DNA of 64,000 bases from UBA4408 sp002389785. GTDB lineage: Bacteria; Bacteroidota; Bacteroidia; UBA4408. Under the pieces are notes generated by a model. The model made no database searches. It was not told the DNA's origin and saw only the letters and a list, made by a program, of their open reading frames with translations. Every line of letters starts with the position of its first letter. Positions within the stretch are counted from its first letter, which is position 1. The stretch is from NCBI GenBank assembly GCA_035438985.1, contig DAORJK010000009.1, positions 1 to 64,000 of the forward strand, written 5' to 3'. Shown one piece after another: positions 1 through 7,970 of the stretch. The position numbers and the translations under genes are program-made.

Positions 1-300
1 TTAAAAATAAAACTCAGTGTGAGAAATCAGGCAAGATGCCTTAGAATAACTCACATTCGCAAGATGCGAGCGAGAGCGAAGTAGCCGAATCACGACTACC
101 TTAAAACTAAACAAGACAGGAGTAAAAGCAAACTTCAAAACAGCCTTGTTACAAACGAGGACGAGTGAGGGAAAACGAGGACGCGAGTGGGAAAGCGAGT
201 GGCAAAAGCCGGCCTTTGTTTAACTGTATGCTACACCATGCAGTTAAACAAGGGTTTGCCCAAAAATAAAGCTCCTTTTTAAGTAGGAAGAAATCGGATT
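1..300. repeat. Non-coding left edge rich in inverted repeats
   Basis: No convincing gene is seen here. Several inverted repeats are visible. An 8-bp outer stem pairs 16-23 with 50-57 and encloses AGGC-AAGAT-GCCT (29-41). This is followed at once by TCGC-AAGAT-GCGA (57-69), with the same AAGAT loop. A long hairpin pairs 213-230 with 237-254: 18 pairs including two G-T wobbles, loop CTACAC. The stretch at about 150-205 repeats the words GAGGACG and GCGAGTGG. It could be the 3' region of a structured RNA or an intergenic repeat family continuing left of the window. No function is assigned. Confidence 0.5.
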
Positions 301-307
301 AAGAGAC

Positions 308-338
308 TTGCCTGTTAATACTATTTTAGTTACTTTTG
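308..338 (+). promoter_or_regulatory. rpsA promoter (Bacteroidota type)
   Basis: TTG at 308-310, a 20-base spacer, then TACTTTTG at 331-338, matching the Bacteroidota TTG / TAnnTTTG promoter. The predicted transcription start is near 343, giving a leader of about 75 nt. The leader carries a small hairpin, CTTGCT (381-386) with AGCAAG (396-401), just before the rpsA start. Confidence 0.7.
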
Positions 339-418
339 CAGTCCTTTTTTAAAAGGGATAAAAATTTAGTATTAACCTCTCTTGCTCCATAAAAAAGCAA
401 GATACAAAACAAAGTAAC

Positions 419-2266
419 ATGAGTGAACAAGAAGTAATCTCGAACGATGCGCCTGCAAAGCCGTATGTTAAGGCAAATCCATTAGAGAATTTCGATTGGA
501 ATGCAATCGGAAAAAAACAAGAAATGTATTCGGAAGCTGAGCGTACCAAAATGGAAAACGCTTACAACGATACCTTAAAATCGGTTTCGGCACACGAAGT
601 TTTGGATGGTACTGTAGTAGCTAAAACCTCAAAAGACGTAGTCGTAAACATCGGATACAAATCGGATGGAATAGTTCCTTTATCGGAATTGCGTTACAAT
701 CCGGATATTGCTATTGGTGATAAAATTGAAGTATACATCGAAAGCCAGGAAGATAAAGGCGGACAGCTTTTATTATCGCACAAAAAAGCACGTGCATTGC
801 GCTCTTGGGATCGTGTAAATTCAGCGCTCGAAAATCAGGAAATTATTAAGGGATATGTAAAATGCCGTACAAAAGGTGGTTTAATAGCCGATGTATTTGG
901 TATTGAAGCGTTTTTACCGGGTTCACAAATTGATGTGAAACCAATTCGTGATTACGATGTGTATGTTGGAAAAACCATGGAGTTTAAAGTGGTAAAAATC
1001 AACAAAGAATTTAAAAACGTAGTTGTTTCTCACAAAGCTTTAATTGAAGCAGAGTTAGAACAACAAAAAATTGAAATTATCTCTAAATTAGAGAAAGGTC
1101 AGATTTTAGAAGGTATCGTTAAAAACATCACTACTTACGGTGTGTTTATCGATTTAGGAGGCGTTGATGGATTAATTCACATTACCGATTTATCATGGGG
1201 CCGCATCAATCATCCGGAAGAAATTGTGAAATTGGATGAGAAAATCAATGTGGTTATCCTTGATTTTGATGACAACAAAAAACGTATTGCTTTAGGCTTA
1301 AAACAATTAACTCCGCACCCTTGGGATAATTTGAGCGCCGACTTAAAAGTAGGTGATAAAATTTCCGGTAAGGTGGTAGTTATTGCCGATTATGGTGCTT
1401 TTGTTGAAATTGCACAAGGTGTTGAAGGTTTGATTCACGTAAGCGAAATGAGCTGGAGTCAACATTTACGCACTGCTCAAGATTTCTTAAAAGTAGGCGA
1501 AACTGTTGAAGCGGTTATTTTAACATTAGATCGTGAAGAGCGTAAGATGTCATTAGGTATTAAACAATTGAAACCGGATCCTTGGGCTGAAGTTGTTAGC
1601 AAATACCCTACCGGCTCACAGCACACAGCTACCGTACGTAACTTTACTAATTTCGGAATATTCGTAGAATTGGAAGAGGGAGTTGACGGATTGGTTCACA
1701 TCAGCGATTTAAGCTGGAGTAAAAAAATCAAGCATCCATCTGAATTCTGCAAAGTAGGCGATAAAATTGAAGTGAAAGTATTGGAAATGGATGGCGAAAA
1801 TCGTCGTTTAAGTTTAGGACACAAACAATTGGAAGAAAATCCATGGGAAGTGTTTGAAACTGTATTTACTTTAGATAGCATTCACAAAGGAACCGTTTTA
1901 AGCATTATGGATAAAGGTGCTTTAGTTGCTCTTCCATACGGTGTTGAAGGCTTTGCTCCTACCCGCCACATGGTTAAAGCAGATGGAACTTCGTTGAAAG
2001 TTGACGAAAGTGTTGATTTTAAAGTGTTGGAGTTTTCGAAAGACAACAAAAAAATCATTTTGAGTCATACCAAAGTAAATGAAGAAGTAGCAGCAGCTGA
2101 CCGTGCAACTGAAGAAGATGCAAAAAAATCGGCCGCTAAAGCTGAAAAAGCAAGCGTTAAAAAACTGAAAGATAGTATTGAAAAATCTACCTTAGGTGAT
2201 ATCAGCGCATTGAGCGATTTGAAAGATCAAATGGACAATGCAGCTAAAAACAAAAGCGAAGAATAA
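419..2266 (+). CDS. rpsA: 30S ribosomal protein S1
   Basis: 615 residues, in the size range of Bacteroidota S1. S1 binds mRNA on the small ribosomal subunit and helps recruit messages, which matters in a phylum with few Shine-Dalgarno sites. Tandem S1 (OB-fold) repeats run from about residue 60 to 560. The best preserved contain GVFIDLGGVDGLIHITDLSW, GAFVEIAQGVEGLIHVSEMSW and GIFVELEEGVDGLVHISDLSW. The first two repeats are more diverged, as usual for the ribosome-binding end. The C-terminus is a Lys/Ala/Glu-rich tail. It is preceded by a clear promoter and followed by a strong terminator, so it is probably monocistronic. Confidence 0.97.
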   Translation: MSEQEVISNDAPAKPYVKANPLENFDWNAIGKKQEMYSEAERTKMENAYNDTLKSVSAHEVLDGTVVAKTSKDVVVNIGYKSDGIVPLSELRYNPDIAIGDKIEVYIESQEDKGGQLLLSHKKARALRSWDRVNSALENQEIIKGYVKCRTKGGLIADVFGIEAFLPGSQIDVKPIRDYDVYVGKTMEFKVVKINKEFKNVVVSHKALIEAELEQQKIEIISKLEKGQILEGIVKNITTYGVFIDLGGVDGLIHITDLSWGRINHPEEIVKLDEKINVVILDFDDNKKRIALGLKQLTPHPWDNLSADLKVGDKISGKVVVIADYGAFVEIAQGVEGLIHVSEMSWSQHLRTAQDFLKVGETVEAVILTLDREERKMSLGIKQLKPDPWAEVVSKYPTGSQHTATVRNFTNFGIFVELEEGVDGLVHISDLSWSKKIKHPSEFCKVGDKIEVKVLEMDGENRRLSLGHKQLEENPWEVFETVFTLDSIHKGTVLSIMDKGALVALPYGVEGFAPTRHMVKADGTSLKVDESVDFKVLEFSKDNKKIILSHTKVNEEVAAADRATEEDAKKSAAKAEKASVKKLKDSIEKSTLGDISALSDLKDQMDNAAKNKSEE

Positions 2267-2282
2267 GCTTTGATTAGTTTAC

Positions 2283-2321
2283 AAAAAAAATCCTCCTAGA
2301 AAACTAGGAGGATTTTTTTTT
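2283..2321. terminator. Bidirectional Rho-independent terminator
   Basis: Perfect 9-bp stem TCCTCCTAG (2291-2299) / CTAGGAGGA (2304-2312) with an AAAA loop, flanked by eight A on the left and nine T on the right. It can terminate rpsA on the plus strand and the LytTR regulator gene on the minus strand, which ends 3 bases away. Confidence 0.92.
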
Positions 2322-2323
2322 AC

Positions 2324-3067
2324 TCAAATACCAAGTACTTCCTTTAATTTTAAATAACCGCTGCGGCTCAAGGGGATTTTAGCACCACTTTTAAGCAAGG
2401 CGATGTGGTTGTTTTTTTCGAAAGGTTCGATGCGTGTAATTTGCGAAAGTTGCACAATATAAGAACGATGAACCCGCAAAAAATCGCTGGCTGATAACAC
2501 TTTTTCAAAGTAGTTCATGGTCTTCTTTTTTAGATGGTGTGCATCTTTGGTAAAAATCTTTACATAATCGTCGTAGGCTTCAATATAACTTACTTCATGT
2601 ACCGGAATAATTTTAATGTTGCTTCCGTTTTTCACCACAATGCGGTGTTGTTCATCGGCATGATTAATATTCGTATCACTTAGACTTTGTGCTTGAACAG
2701 CACTTGTATTTTGCGTACGACTATTCAACCATTTTTGTACCGCTTTCGAAAAACGTTCTTTGCTGAATGGTTTTAGCAAATAATCAATTGCATGCGTTTC
2801 GAATGCTTTAATTGCATACTCGTCAAAAGCTGTAGTGAAAATAACAGCCGGGGTATATTCGAGCAGCTCTAACATTTCAAAGCCATTGATTTTGGGCATT
2901 TGTACGTCCAAAAATAGTAAGTCGGGCTGATGTTGTTGTATTGCTTTTACTCCTTCAAAACCATTGTTGCATTCGTCCATCACTTCAATTTCGGGAAAGC
3001 CTTGAAGGTATTCCTTTATAATGCTACGTGCTAAAGGTTCGTCATCAATGAGTATGGCTTTTATCAT
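2324..3067 (-). CDS. LytTR-family response regulator
   Basis: 247 residues. An N-terminal CheY-like receiver has acidic residues D8/D9, phospho-acceptor D54 in FLDVQMP, T78/T79 and K99 in LLKPF. A C-terminal LytTR DNA-binding domain (about 140-245) contains the typical EVSYIEAYDDYVKI and FLRVHRSYIV segments. It would be phosphorylated by the adjacent LytS-type kinase and act as a transcription factor. The start overlaps the kinase stop by 4 bases, implying translational coupling. It is the last gene of the LiaF-like operon; its target genes are unknown. Confidence 0.93.
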   Translation of the reverse strand: MIKAILIDDEPLARSIIKEYLQGFPEIEVMDECNNGFEGVKAIQQHQPDLLFLDVQMPKINGFEMLELLEYTPAVIFTTAFDEYAIKAFETHAIDYLLKPFSKERFSKAVQKWLNSRTQNTSAVQAQSLSDTNINHADEQHRIVVKNGSNIKIIPVHEVSYIEAYDDYVKIFTKDAHHLKKKTMNYFEKVLSASDFLRVHRSYIVQLSQITRIEPFEKNNHIALLKSGAKIPLSRSGYLKLKEVLGI

Positions 3068-4104
3068 GCTGGTTGTGGGATAATTAAGGTGGCTGTAAAT
3101 GTATTTTCTTTTTGCTCCAGTTGCAGCAAATCCTGTCTTGCATAAATTAATTGCAAACGACGTTGTACTGAAGTTAAGCCAAATCCAAGTCCTGTTTTAG
3201 GACGGGATGTGCTTGCGTCAAAAGGATTGCTGATTTGAATTAGTAAATTAGTTCCATCTACCTTTGCTGTAATTCCAATGGTAATATTTTCGATGGTATC
3301 GTACAGGCCAAATTTAATGGCATTTTCAACCAAGGGTTGCAATAATAAGGATGGCAGTAATTTGGTTAACGCTGTATCATCGCAGTTAATTTGAGTAGCT
3401 AAGCGATGACCGAAACGAACTTTTTCAATTTCAAGGTAAAGTTGTAAATGCGTTAATTCATCTGCCAATTGAACCAGTTGTTGCTCGTCCTTTTTAAGCG
3501 TACCACGTAAAAAATCGGAAAGCTGTTGAATCATTTTTCGGGCTTCTTCCGGCTTCGATCCTGCCAAAGCTGAAATTGAATTTAAACTATTGAATAAAAA
3601 ATGAGGTTGCAACTGCAAACGTAATGCACTTAATTCGGCCTCTCGAACTAATTTTTCAGCTTCCTCTTTGCGTTGGGTATTATCGTATTGCTCCTTCATA
3701 AAATAAAACAACCAACTGGTAACCGTCATCAATGCTATCATGAGTAAGGCTATCATGTAGCGCAAGGGCAAGGAGTTATCTAAAAACTGTAAATAATTTA
3801 AATTCTGTTCAAATACTTTAGCCAATACAAACTGCAAAGCATAGATGTAGGCAAAACTGAGGGTAATAGCGTAAAGCAAGCGCTGAATTCGATTGCCCGC
3901 TCCCGGATTATAAAAGCGGTAGGTATTTTCGGTAGCAATGCCAACCAAGGCCAATAATAAGTTGGAAATAGCTGCGTCGGTAAGGGCAATTTGCCAGCTA
4001 AGTCCTAAACGGTGCAAAACCAAGGTTTGTACAAAAATCCAAAACAGCCACCAGCCAAGATAGCCTGCAACTGCTTTGCGAAAGGAGATGAAATTTCTTA
4101 ACAA
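3064..4104 (-). CDS. LytS-type sensor histidine kinase
   Basis: 346 residues. The N-terminal half has hydrophobic segments (about 13-31, 43-57, 76-95, 115-136) forming a membrane sensor without a recognisable extracellular domain. A short linker leads to a His_kinase (PF06580-type) domain with phospho-acceptor H168 in LQPHFLFNSLNS, then an HATPase with N261 in LVENAIKFGL and the glycine-rich GLGFGLTSVQRRL. The reading frame has no ATG near its beginning; a TTG at 4104 is the likely start, so the exact start is uncertain. It pairs with the downstream LytTR regulator. The signal is probably relayed through the LiaF-like protein encoded upstream, but that is inference. Confidence 0.9.
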   Translation of the reverse strand: MLRNFISFRKAVAGYLGWWLFWIFVQTLVLHRLGLSWQIALTDAAISNLLLALVGIATENTYRFYNPGAGNRIQRLLYAITLSFAYIYALQFVLAKVFEQNLNYLQFLDNSLPLRYMIALLMIALMTVTSWLFYFMKEQYDNTQRKEEAEKLVREAELSALRLQLQPHFLFNSLNSISALAGSKPEEARKMIQQLSDFLRGTLKKDEQQLVQLADELTHLQLYLEIEKVRFGHRLATQINCDDTALTKLLPSLLLQPLVENAIKFGLYDTIENITIGITAKVDGTNLLIQISNPFDASTSRPKTGLGFGLTSVQRRLQLIYARQDLLQLEQKENTFTATLIIPQPA

Positions 4105-4122
4105 AGAATGTAATTTTAAGAA

Positions 4123-4470
4123 TTAAACAAAGAGTTGATGTTGTGTTTGCAACACCATAGCCTTGTGTTTTACAAAGCTAATGTAAGCATTTGCTTCTTC
4201 GCTTTCGTGCGTAGATGAACAAATTTCTGCTCCGTCTTCCCATTGTTTCAAGGGGTGTATTTCTGCTACATCAATAAACTTCCAGCTCACTGAACTATTG
4301 TTCTTATTGAGAAAATCAACTTCTTCATTCTTGCCAATGGAGCGTGCTTTAAAAAATGCTTCTTCGGTTGAAGCTGCTTTAATCAAGCGCAGTTGCTCAT
4401 CAAATTGATTCGAGTTTTTACCTTTTCCAATATCTATTTGGAAAACTATTTTAGTTAAGTACCAGTTCAT
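4123..4470 (-). CDS. DUF4288-like small protein
   Basis: 115 residues, no signal peptide or membrane segment. The N-terminus MNWYLTKIVFQI, an acidic/Gln patch, an EEAFFKARSIG helix and VSWKFIDVAEIHPL match the general pattern of DUF4288, a small domain of unknown function. It lies between the LiaF-like gene (31 bases away) and the histidine kinase (18 bases away), so it is probably co-transcribed and may be part of the signalling unit. The family name rests on pattern recognition and is moderately certain. Confidence 0.65.
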   Translation of the reverse strand: MNWYLTKIVFQIDIGKGKNSNQFDEQLRLIKAASTEEAFFKARSIGKNEEVDFLNKNNSSVSWKFIDVAEIHPLKQWEDGAEICSSTHESEEANAYISFVKHKAMVLQTQHQLFV

Positions 4471-4501
4471 TTTTATAAATTGAAAGTTTGAACCTATTTA
4501 T

Positions 4502-5323
4502 TTAAAAGCTTTGTACATCAATTCCACCAAACACAACATCCCCTTTTATAACCAGTAATTTAACGGGTGCATTGAGATCCTTTACTGCATTTCGTTTGTC
4601 TTCAAATGAGCCCATCACAGCGGTAACGTCAGATTTCACTTCCCAATGTGGCGGTATTATTAATTTCGTTCCACCAAAAATGGTATGGATTTCTAATTCA
4701 ACTCGTCCTTCAAAATCGGCCTGACTCAAATTAACTTCGGCTCCACCAAACACCACGTTAATTTCACCGCCTTTAAAATCTTTGGTTATAATTTTTTTTT
4801 CAATTCCACTAAACACTGAGTTTACTTCAAGAAAATTGTCGGAGTTTTTTTTTTCTTGCCAAGCACTCCATTGTTCGCTTTTTTGTTGCCAATGCTGATG
4901 GCGGTTCCATTTGCGGTAAGCTCGGTGATGGCCACAGTGTCGGCGTCTTGGTTTAAACATGATGAGTAAACCAATAAAAATAATTAGGATGGGCCATATA
5001 TAATGTGAAATGGCTAATTCCGGAAAATTATCGCGTAGTAAAAAAATGCTTCCTATGAGTATGGGTATTAACCAGCCTCCTCGCTGAAATCCGTGTTTTA
5101 CACCAACAAAAAGTCCGATGGCAATTAACAACATTTTCCAGCTAAATATCCAATGCGGAATTAACATGCCCATTTCTTTTGCCAGAAATAAACTTCCTAT
5201 GGCTACTACGATCATTCCTCCAAAAACTTTTCCGCGGCGTGATGCTCTTTCCCATCGGCGCATTTGATCATCCTGATTTGATGAATTTGATGAATTTGTA
5301 TTTTCTGTATCTACTCGTTCCAT
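4502..5323 (-). CDS. LiaF-like transmembrane protein
   Basis: 273 residues from the ATG at 5323. A longer open frame reaches 5536, but that extension runs antisense through the RNase P RNA and lies upstream of the promoter at 5372-5402, so it is rejected. After a Ser/Asn-rich start come four hydrophobic segments (about 30-135; LiaI/LiaF-TM or DUF5668 type), a His/Arg-rich basic stretch, then a LiaF-type C-terminal beta domain with three recurring FGG motifs (VFGGAEVNL, IFGGTKLIIP, VFGGIDVQSF). In Firmicutes, LiaF restrains the LiaS kinase; here the gene heads an operon with a LytS kinase and LytTR regulator, suggesting an analogous envelope-stress sensor. Confidence 0.85.
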   Translation of the reverse strand: MERVDTENTNSSNSSNQDDQMRRWERASRRGKVFGGMIVVAIGSLFLAKEMGMLIPHWIFSWKMLLIAIGLFVGVKHGFQRGGWLIPILIGSIFLLRDNFPELAISHYIWPILIIFIGLLIMFKPRRRHCGHHRAYRKWNRHQHWQQKSEQWSAWQEKKNSDNFLEVNSVFSGIEKKIITKDFKGGEINVVFGGAEVNLSQADFEGRVELEIHTIFGGTKLIIPPHWEVKSDVTAVMGSFEDKRNAVKDLNAPVKLLVIKGDVVFGGIDVQSF

Positions 5324-5371
5324 TCTACTTGTTTTTATTTGTTTTATAGTTTGTATTAAAATTTGATGCGA

Positions 5372-5402
5372 CAAAACTAGATCAAGCCATGTATTGCCAC
5401 AA
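5372..5402 (-). promoter_or_regulatory. Promoter of the LiaF-like/LytS/LytTR operon
   Basis: On the minus strand: TTG (5402-5400), a 20-base spacer, then TAGTTTTG (5379-5372). The predicted start of transcription is near 5367, giving a leader of about 45 nt. It is back to back with the rnpB promoter about 70 bases away. Confidence 0.7.
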
Positions 5403-5473
5403 TAGTAAAAAGGTAAAACAAGGTCAAAAGTAGGTGAACGGTGGATTGGAGTAGGTGAGCGAAAAACATTGTG

Positions 5474-5481
5474 TATCTTTG
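5474..5481 (+). promoter_or_regulatory. rnpB promoter -7 box
   Basis: TATCTTTG matches TAnnTTTG and ends 5 bases before the predicted 5' end of RNase P RNA (5486). A possible upstream TTG lies at 5446-5448, with a rather long 25-base spacer. Confidence 0.7.
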
Positions 5482-5485
5482 CGCT

Positions 5486-5836
5486 ACAAATCGTTCTATC
5501 GCTCCGATTTTTCGGGGAGGAAAGTCCGGGCAACACAGGGCAACCTGCTTTCTAACGGAAAGGTCTCGTTTATTCGGGAACAGAAAGTGCCACAGAAAAT
5601 AACTACTTCGAGCAATCGGAGAAAAGGTGAAAACGTGAGGTAAGAGCTCACGATATTGTTTAGTGATAGGCAATAGGGGAAAACCTCAGGTGTTGAAAGA
5701 CCAAATAAATCTCAGTAATGAAGCTGCCCGCTTCTGTGCCGTATAGCCGCTGAGAAGGGTAGGTTGATAGATTCGTCGAGCAATTGCCGAACTAGATAAA
5801 TGATAGAACACGACAGAACCCGGCTTATAGATTTGT
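5486..5836 (+). ncRNA. rnpB: RNase P RNA (class A)
   Basis: Catalytic RNA that trims the 5' leader of tRNA precursors. The conserved CRI element GAGGAAAGTCCGGGC is at 5517-5531 and is followed by ACACAGGG. The conserved GGGGAAAACCTC segment is near 5677-5688 and the 3' element ACAGAACCCGGCTTATAG is at 5813-5830. P1 closes the molecule by pairing ACAAATC (5486-5492) with GATTTGT (5830-5836). The length, about 351 nt, is normal for bacterial type A. A promoter box lies just upstream and a strong terminator just downstream, so it is an independent unit. Short open frames across it on both strands are not genes. Confidence 0.95.
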
Positions 5837-5844
5837 AAAATTAT

Positions 5845-5879
5845 AACGCTGTACGAAGAAATTTGTGCAGCGTTTTTTT
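5845..5879 (+). terminator. rnpB Rho-independent terminator
   Basis: Ten-pair stem AACGCTGTAC (5845-5854) / GTGCAGCGTT (5865-5874), with one G-T pair and a 10-base loop, followed by a T run to 5879. It abuts the stop of the convergent PLP-protein gene. Confidence 0.88.
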
Positions 5880-6537
5880 ATCGTGCTCCAAATATTGCTG
5901 AGCCCACGCGAACCATGTTACTCCCCTCTTCTATTGCCAACTCATAATCGCTGCTCATGCCCATGCTGAGTATTGAAAGTTGCACATTCGAACTTTTCTG
6001 ATGTTTTTGTGCTTCAAAAAATGTTTTCAAAGTATGAAATTCCATTTTTACTTGCGCTGTGTTGCTTGTATTGGAAGCCATTCCCATAAGTCCTACGATT
6101 CGAATATTTTGTAGTGCTTGAATTTCAGTTCCACTTAATAGTTGCTCGGCTTCCGTAAAATCGAGACCAAATTTTGTTTCCTCGCTGGCTATAAAAATTT
6201 GAAGCAGGCAATCGATAACACGGTTACTTTTTTTTGCTTGTTTGTCAATTTCTGCAAGTAGTTTAAAACTGTCAACCGAATGTATCAAAGCTACAAATGG
6301 GGCAATGTATTTTACTTTATTACTTTGCAGATGACCTATTAAATGCCATGCAATATCTTTAGGTAAAACCACTTGTTTATCGCAGAGTTCCTGTACTTTG
6401 TTTTCACCGAAAATTTTGTGTCCTGCCGTGTATACTTCCATCAATTTTTCAACCGGGTGTGTTTTAGTTACCGCAATTAACGTGACATTTGAAGGGAGTG
6501 ATGCTTTTATTTTATGAAGATTTTCTTGAATTGACAT
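5878..6537 (-). CDS. YggS/PROSC-family pyridoxal phosphate homeostasis protein
   Basis: 219 residues, the usual size of the YggS/PLPBP family. It has a single alanine-racemase-like TIM barrel that holds PLP but has no known enzyme activity, and acts in vitamin B6 and amino/keto-acid homeostasis. The PLP lysine is K25 in LIAVTKTHP. Other family segments are GENKVQE, WHLIGHLQSNK, the Ser in IHSVDS, and the phosphate-binding LSMGMSSDYELAIEEGSNMVRVGSAIFG. It stands alone with its own promoter box (6554-6561) and converges on rnpB. Confidence 0.95.
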   Translation of the reverse strand: MSIQENLHKIKASLPSNVTLIAVTKTHPVEKLMEVYTAGHKIFGENKVQELCDKQVVLPKDIAWHLIGHLQSNKVKYIAPFVALIHSVDSFKLLAEIDKQAKKSNRVIDCLLQIFIASEETKFGLDFTEAEQLLSGTEIQALQNIRIVGLMGMASNTSNTAQVKMEFHTLKTFFEAQKHQKSSNVQLSILSMGMSSDYELAIEEGSNMVRVGSAIFGAR

Positions 6538-6553
6538 GGGCTTTTTTCTGAAT

Positions 6554-6587
6554 CAAAGTTAGAAGGTATTTTTGTATTTAACCACAA
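6554..6587 (-). promoter_or_regulatory. Promoter of the PLP homeostasis gene
   Basis: Minus strand TTG (6587-6585), a 23-base spacer, then TAACTTTG (6561-6554). Predicted transcription start near 6549, 12 bases before the ATG. Confidence 0.55.
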
Positions 6588-6695
6588 AGTACACGAAGAA
6601 AAACACTGAGGCCACAGGTAGGTTTTTACAAAGAATGGTTCTTTGCGAAATGCTACTTCTGTTTCAGCTTAAAAATTTAATACCGGAAATATGAA

Positions 6696-7727
6696 CTAGT
6701 AAATTAAAATTTCTGTTGCACCAAAGCCGTATTTGGCGTATGATGCATCTTGGTATTTTAATTTGGGATAATTTTGAAGGGCTTTATATACTTCAGCTTT
6801 TAGGCGACCTGTGCCGATTCCGTGAATTACAATGAGTTTTTTGAGACGCTGGGCAATGGCTTCATCTAATTCTTTTTGCAAGTGCGAAAGTTGGAGTTGC
6901 ACTATTTGAGCATTGCTCATACCGGAAGTATTGTCAACAAGTTCTTCAATGTGTAAATCCACTTCACGCTCTTCTACCCTGCTTTGATGCAATTTGATTT
7001 CTTTTAATTTGAAATTATCCTTGATGCTGACTTTTGAATTTTGGATATGCTCACGAAGCATACTCTCGGGAATAGTGAGTTGATCAGCAGCATTGTATAC
7101 TTCAAAAGTGACAGCTTTAGATTTTAACCAAGGAACTTTTTCAAAGTATTTTTCAATAAATAATTTGTCTTGCTTAATTTTTACGATGCTTTGCACCGGT
7201 GGAATTAGATCGAATTTTTGCTTTTTAAAGAAGATCAGTTGAAAACACAATTCACGCAATTCGTTTAATTTAGCACGTTTCAAAGTATCTAAAACAACAG
7301 TAGAATCAGGTTCTACAACCGCATTTCTAAGTAATTTAAATTGCCCATCTTCGTTTCGAAAACAAGTTAAATTAATACCGTATTCGGTTGAGTTAAAGCA
7401 GCTCAAAATTAAATCACTGGCTGTAAGTTGAGTTTCATGAAAGGCTTCGAAACAAATTACAAGTTTATTTTTTTTGTTCTCGGTCAATTTAACAATATCG
7501 GTTGAAACGGATATTGATGCGTCCGGAACAATTGGCTCACTTGGTGTTGTTGACTTTTTTGTTTCCTTTACCGGAAATGAATCCATTACCAATTCGCTTA
7601 TGGCTACCGGTATTTCAAACCCTCCTTCAACATCTACAAGAACCGTTTCGTTTGAAAGGATACGTGCTATTTTTCCCTTCTCTTTTGAATTAAGAAAACG
7701 AACTTTATCTCCAACTGAAAAGGGCAT
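6696..7727 (-). CDS. DUF2027 / Smr-domain protein
   Basis: 343 residues. The N-terminus MPFSVGDKVRFLNSKEKGKI is an SH3-like beta barrel typical of Bacteroidota DUF2027 proteins. A central beta-rich region (about 85-235) is not assigned. The C-terminal 90 residues form a Smr (MutS2 C-terminal) domain: the VDLHIEEL opening supplies the D-L-H motif, LIVIHGIGTGRLK the H-G-x-G motif, and the end is YGFGATEILIY. Smr domains bind or nick branched DNA or RNA; substrate and role here are unknown. It is monocistronic with its own promoter box. Confidence 0.9.
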   Translation of the reverse strand: MPFSVGDKVRFLNSKEKGKIARILSNETVLVDVEGGFEIPVAISELVMDSFPVKETKKSTTPSEPIVPDASISVSTDIVKLTENKKNKLVICFEAFHETQLTASDLILSCFNSTEYGINLTCFRNEDGQFKLLRNAVVEPDSTVVLDTLKRAKLNELRELCFQLIFFKKQKFDLIPPVQSIVKIKQDKLFIEKYFEKVPWLKSKAVTFEVYNAADQLTIPESMLREHIQNSKVSIKDNFKLKEIKLHQSRVEEREVDLHIEELVDNTSGMSNAQIVQLQLSHLQKELDEAIAQRLKKLIVIHGIGTGRLKAEVYKALQNYPKLKYQDASYAKYGFGATEILIY

Positions 7728-7747
7728 AGTTAATAGAATTGTGGCGA

Positions 7748-7782
7748 CAAACTTAGGTAAATGCCTTGAATTAACCGTACAA
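7748..7782 (-). promoter_or_regulatory. Promoter of the Smr-domain gene
   Basis: Minus strand TTG (7782-7780), a 24-base spacer, then TAAGTTTG (7755-7748). Predicted transcription start near 7743. Confidence 0.5.
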
Positions 7783-7970
7783 AAATACCTAACTGCCTTT
7801 TTGAAATTAGGAAATTGGCAGTTTTCATTTTAAAGTCAAAAGCATATGTAACAACTGTACAATCGATTTAACTAAATAAGTATGCTCAAGAAAACGAAGG
7901 GTAACCTATTTTACAAAAAAGTAAATCAGTTAATTTAAACCATTTTTTAATTAAGGAAATTAGAAAAGTT

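Noticed and set aside
1..300. Left-edge hairpins as an integron attC site or tRNA/tmRNA fragment
   Set aside because: No attC core sites, no integrase and no cloverleaf or conserved tmRNA end could be recognised.
5324..5536. N-terminal extension of the LiaF-like reading frame
   Set aside because: It is antisense to RNase P RNA, is upstream of the operon promoter and does not resemble the family.
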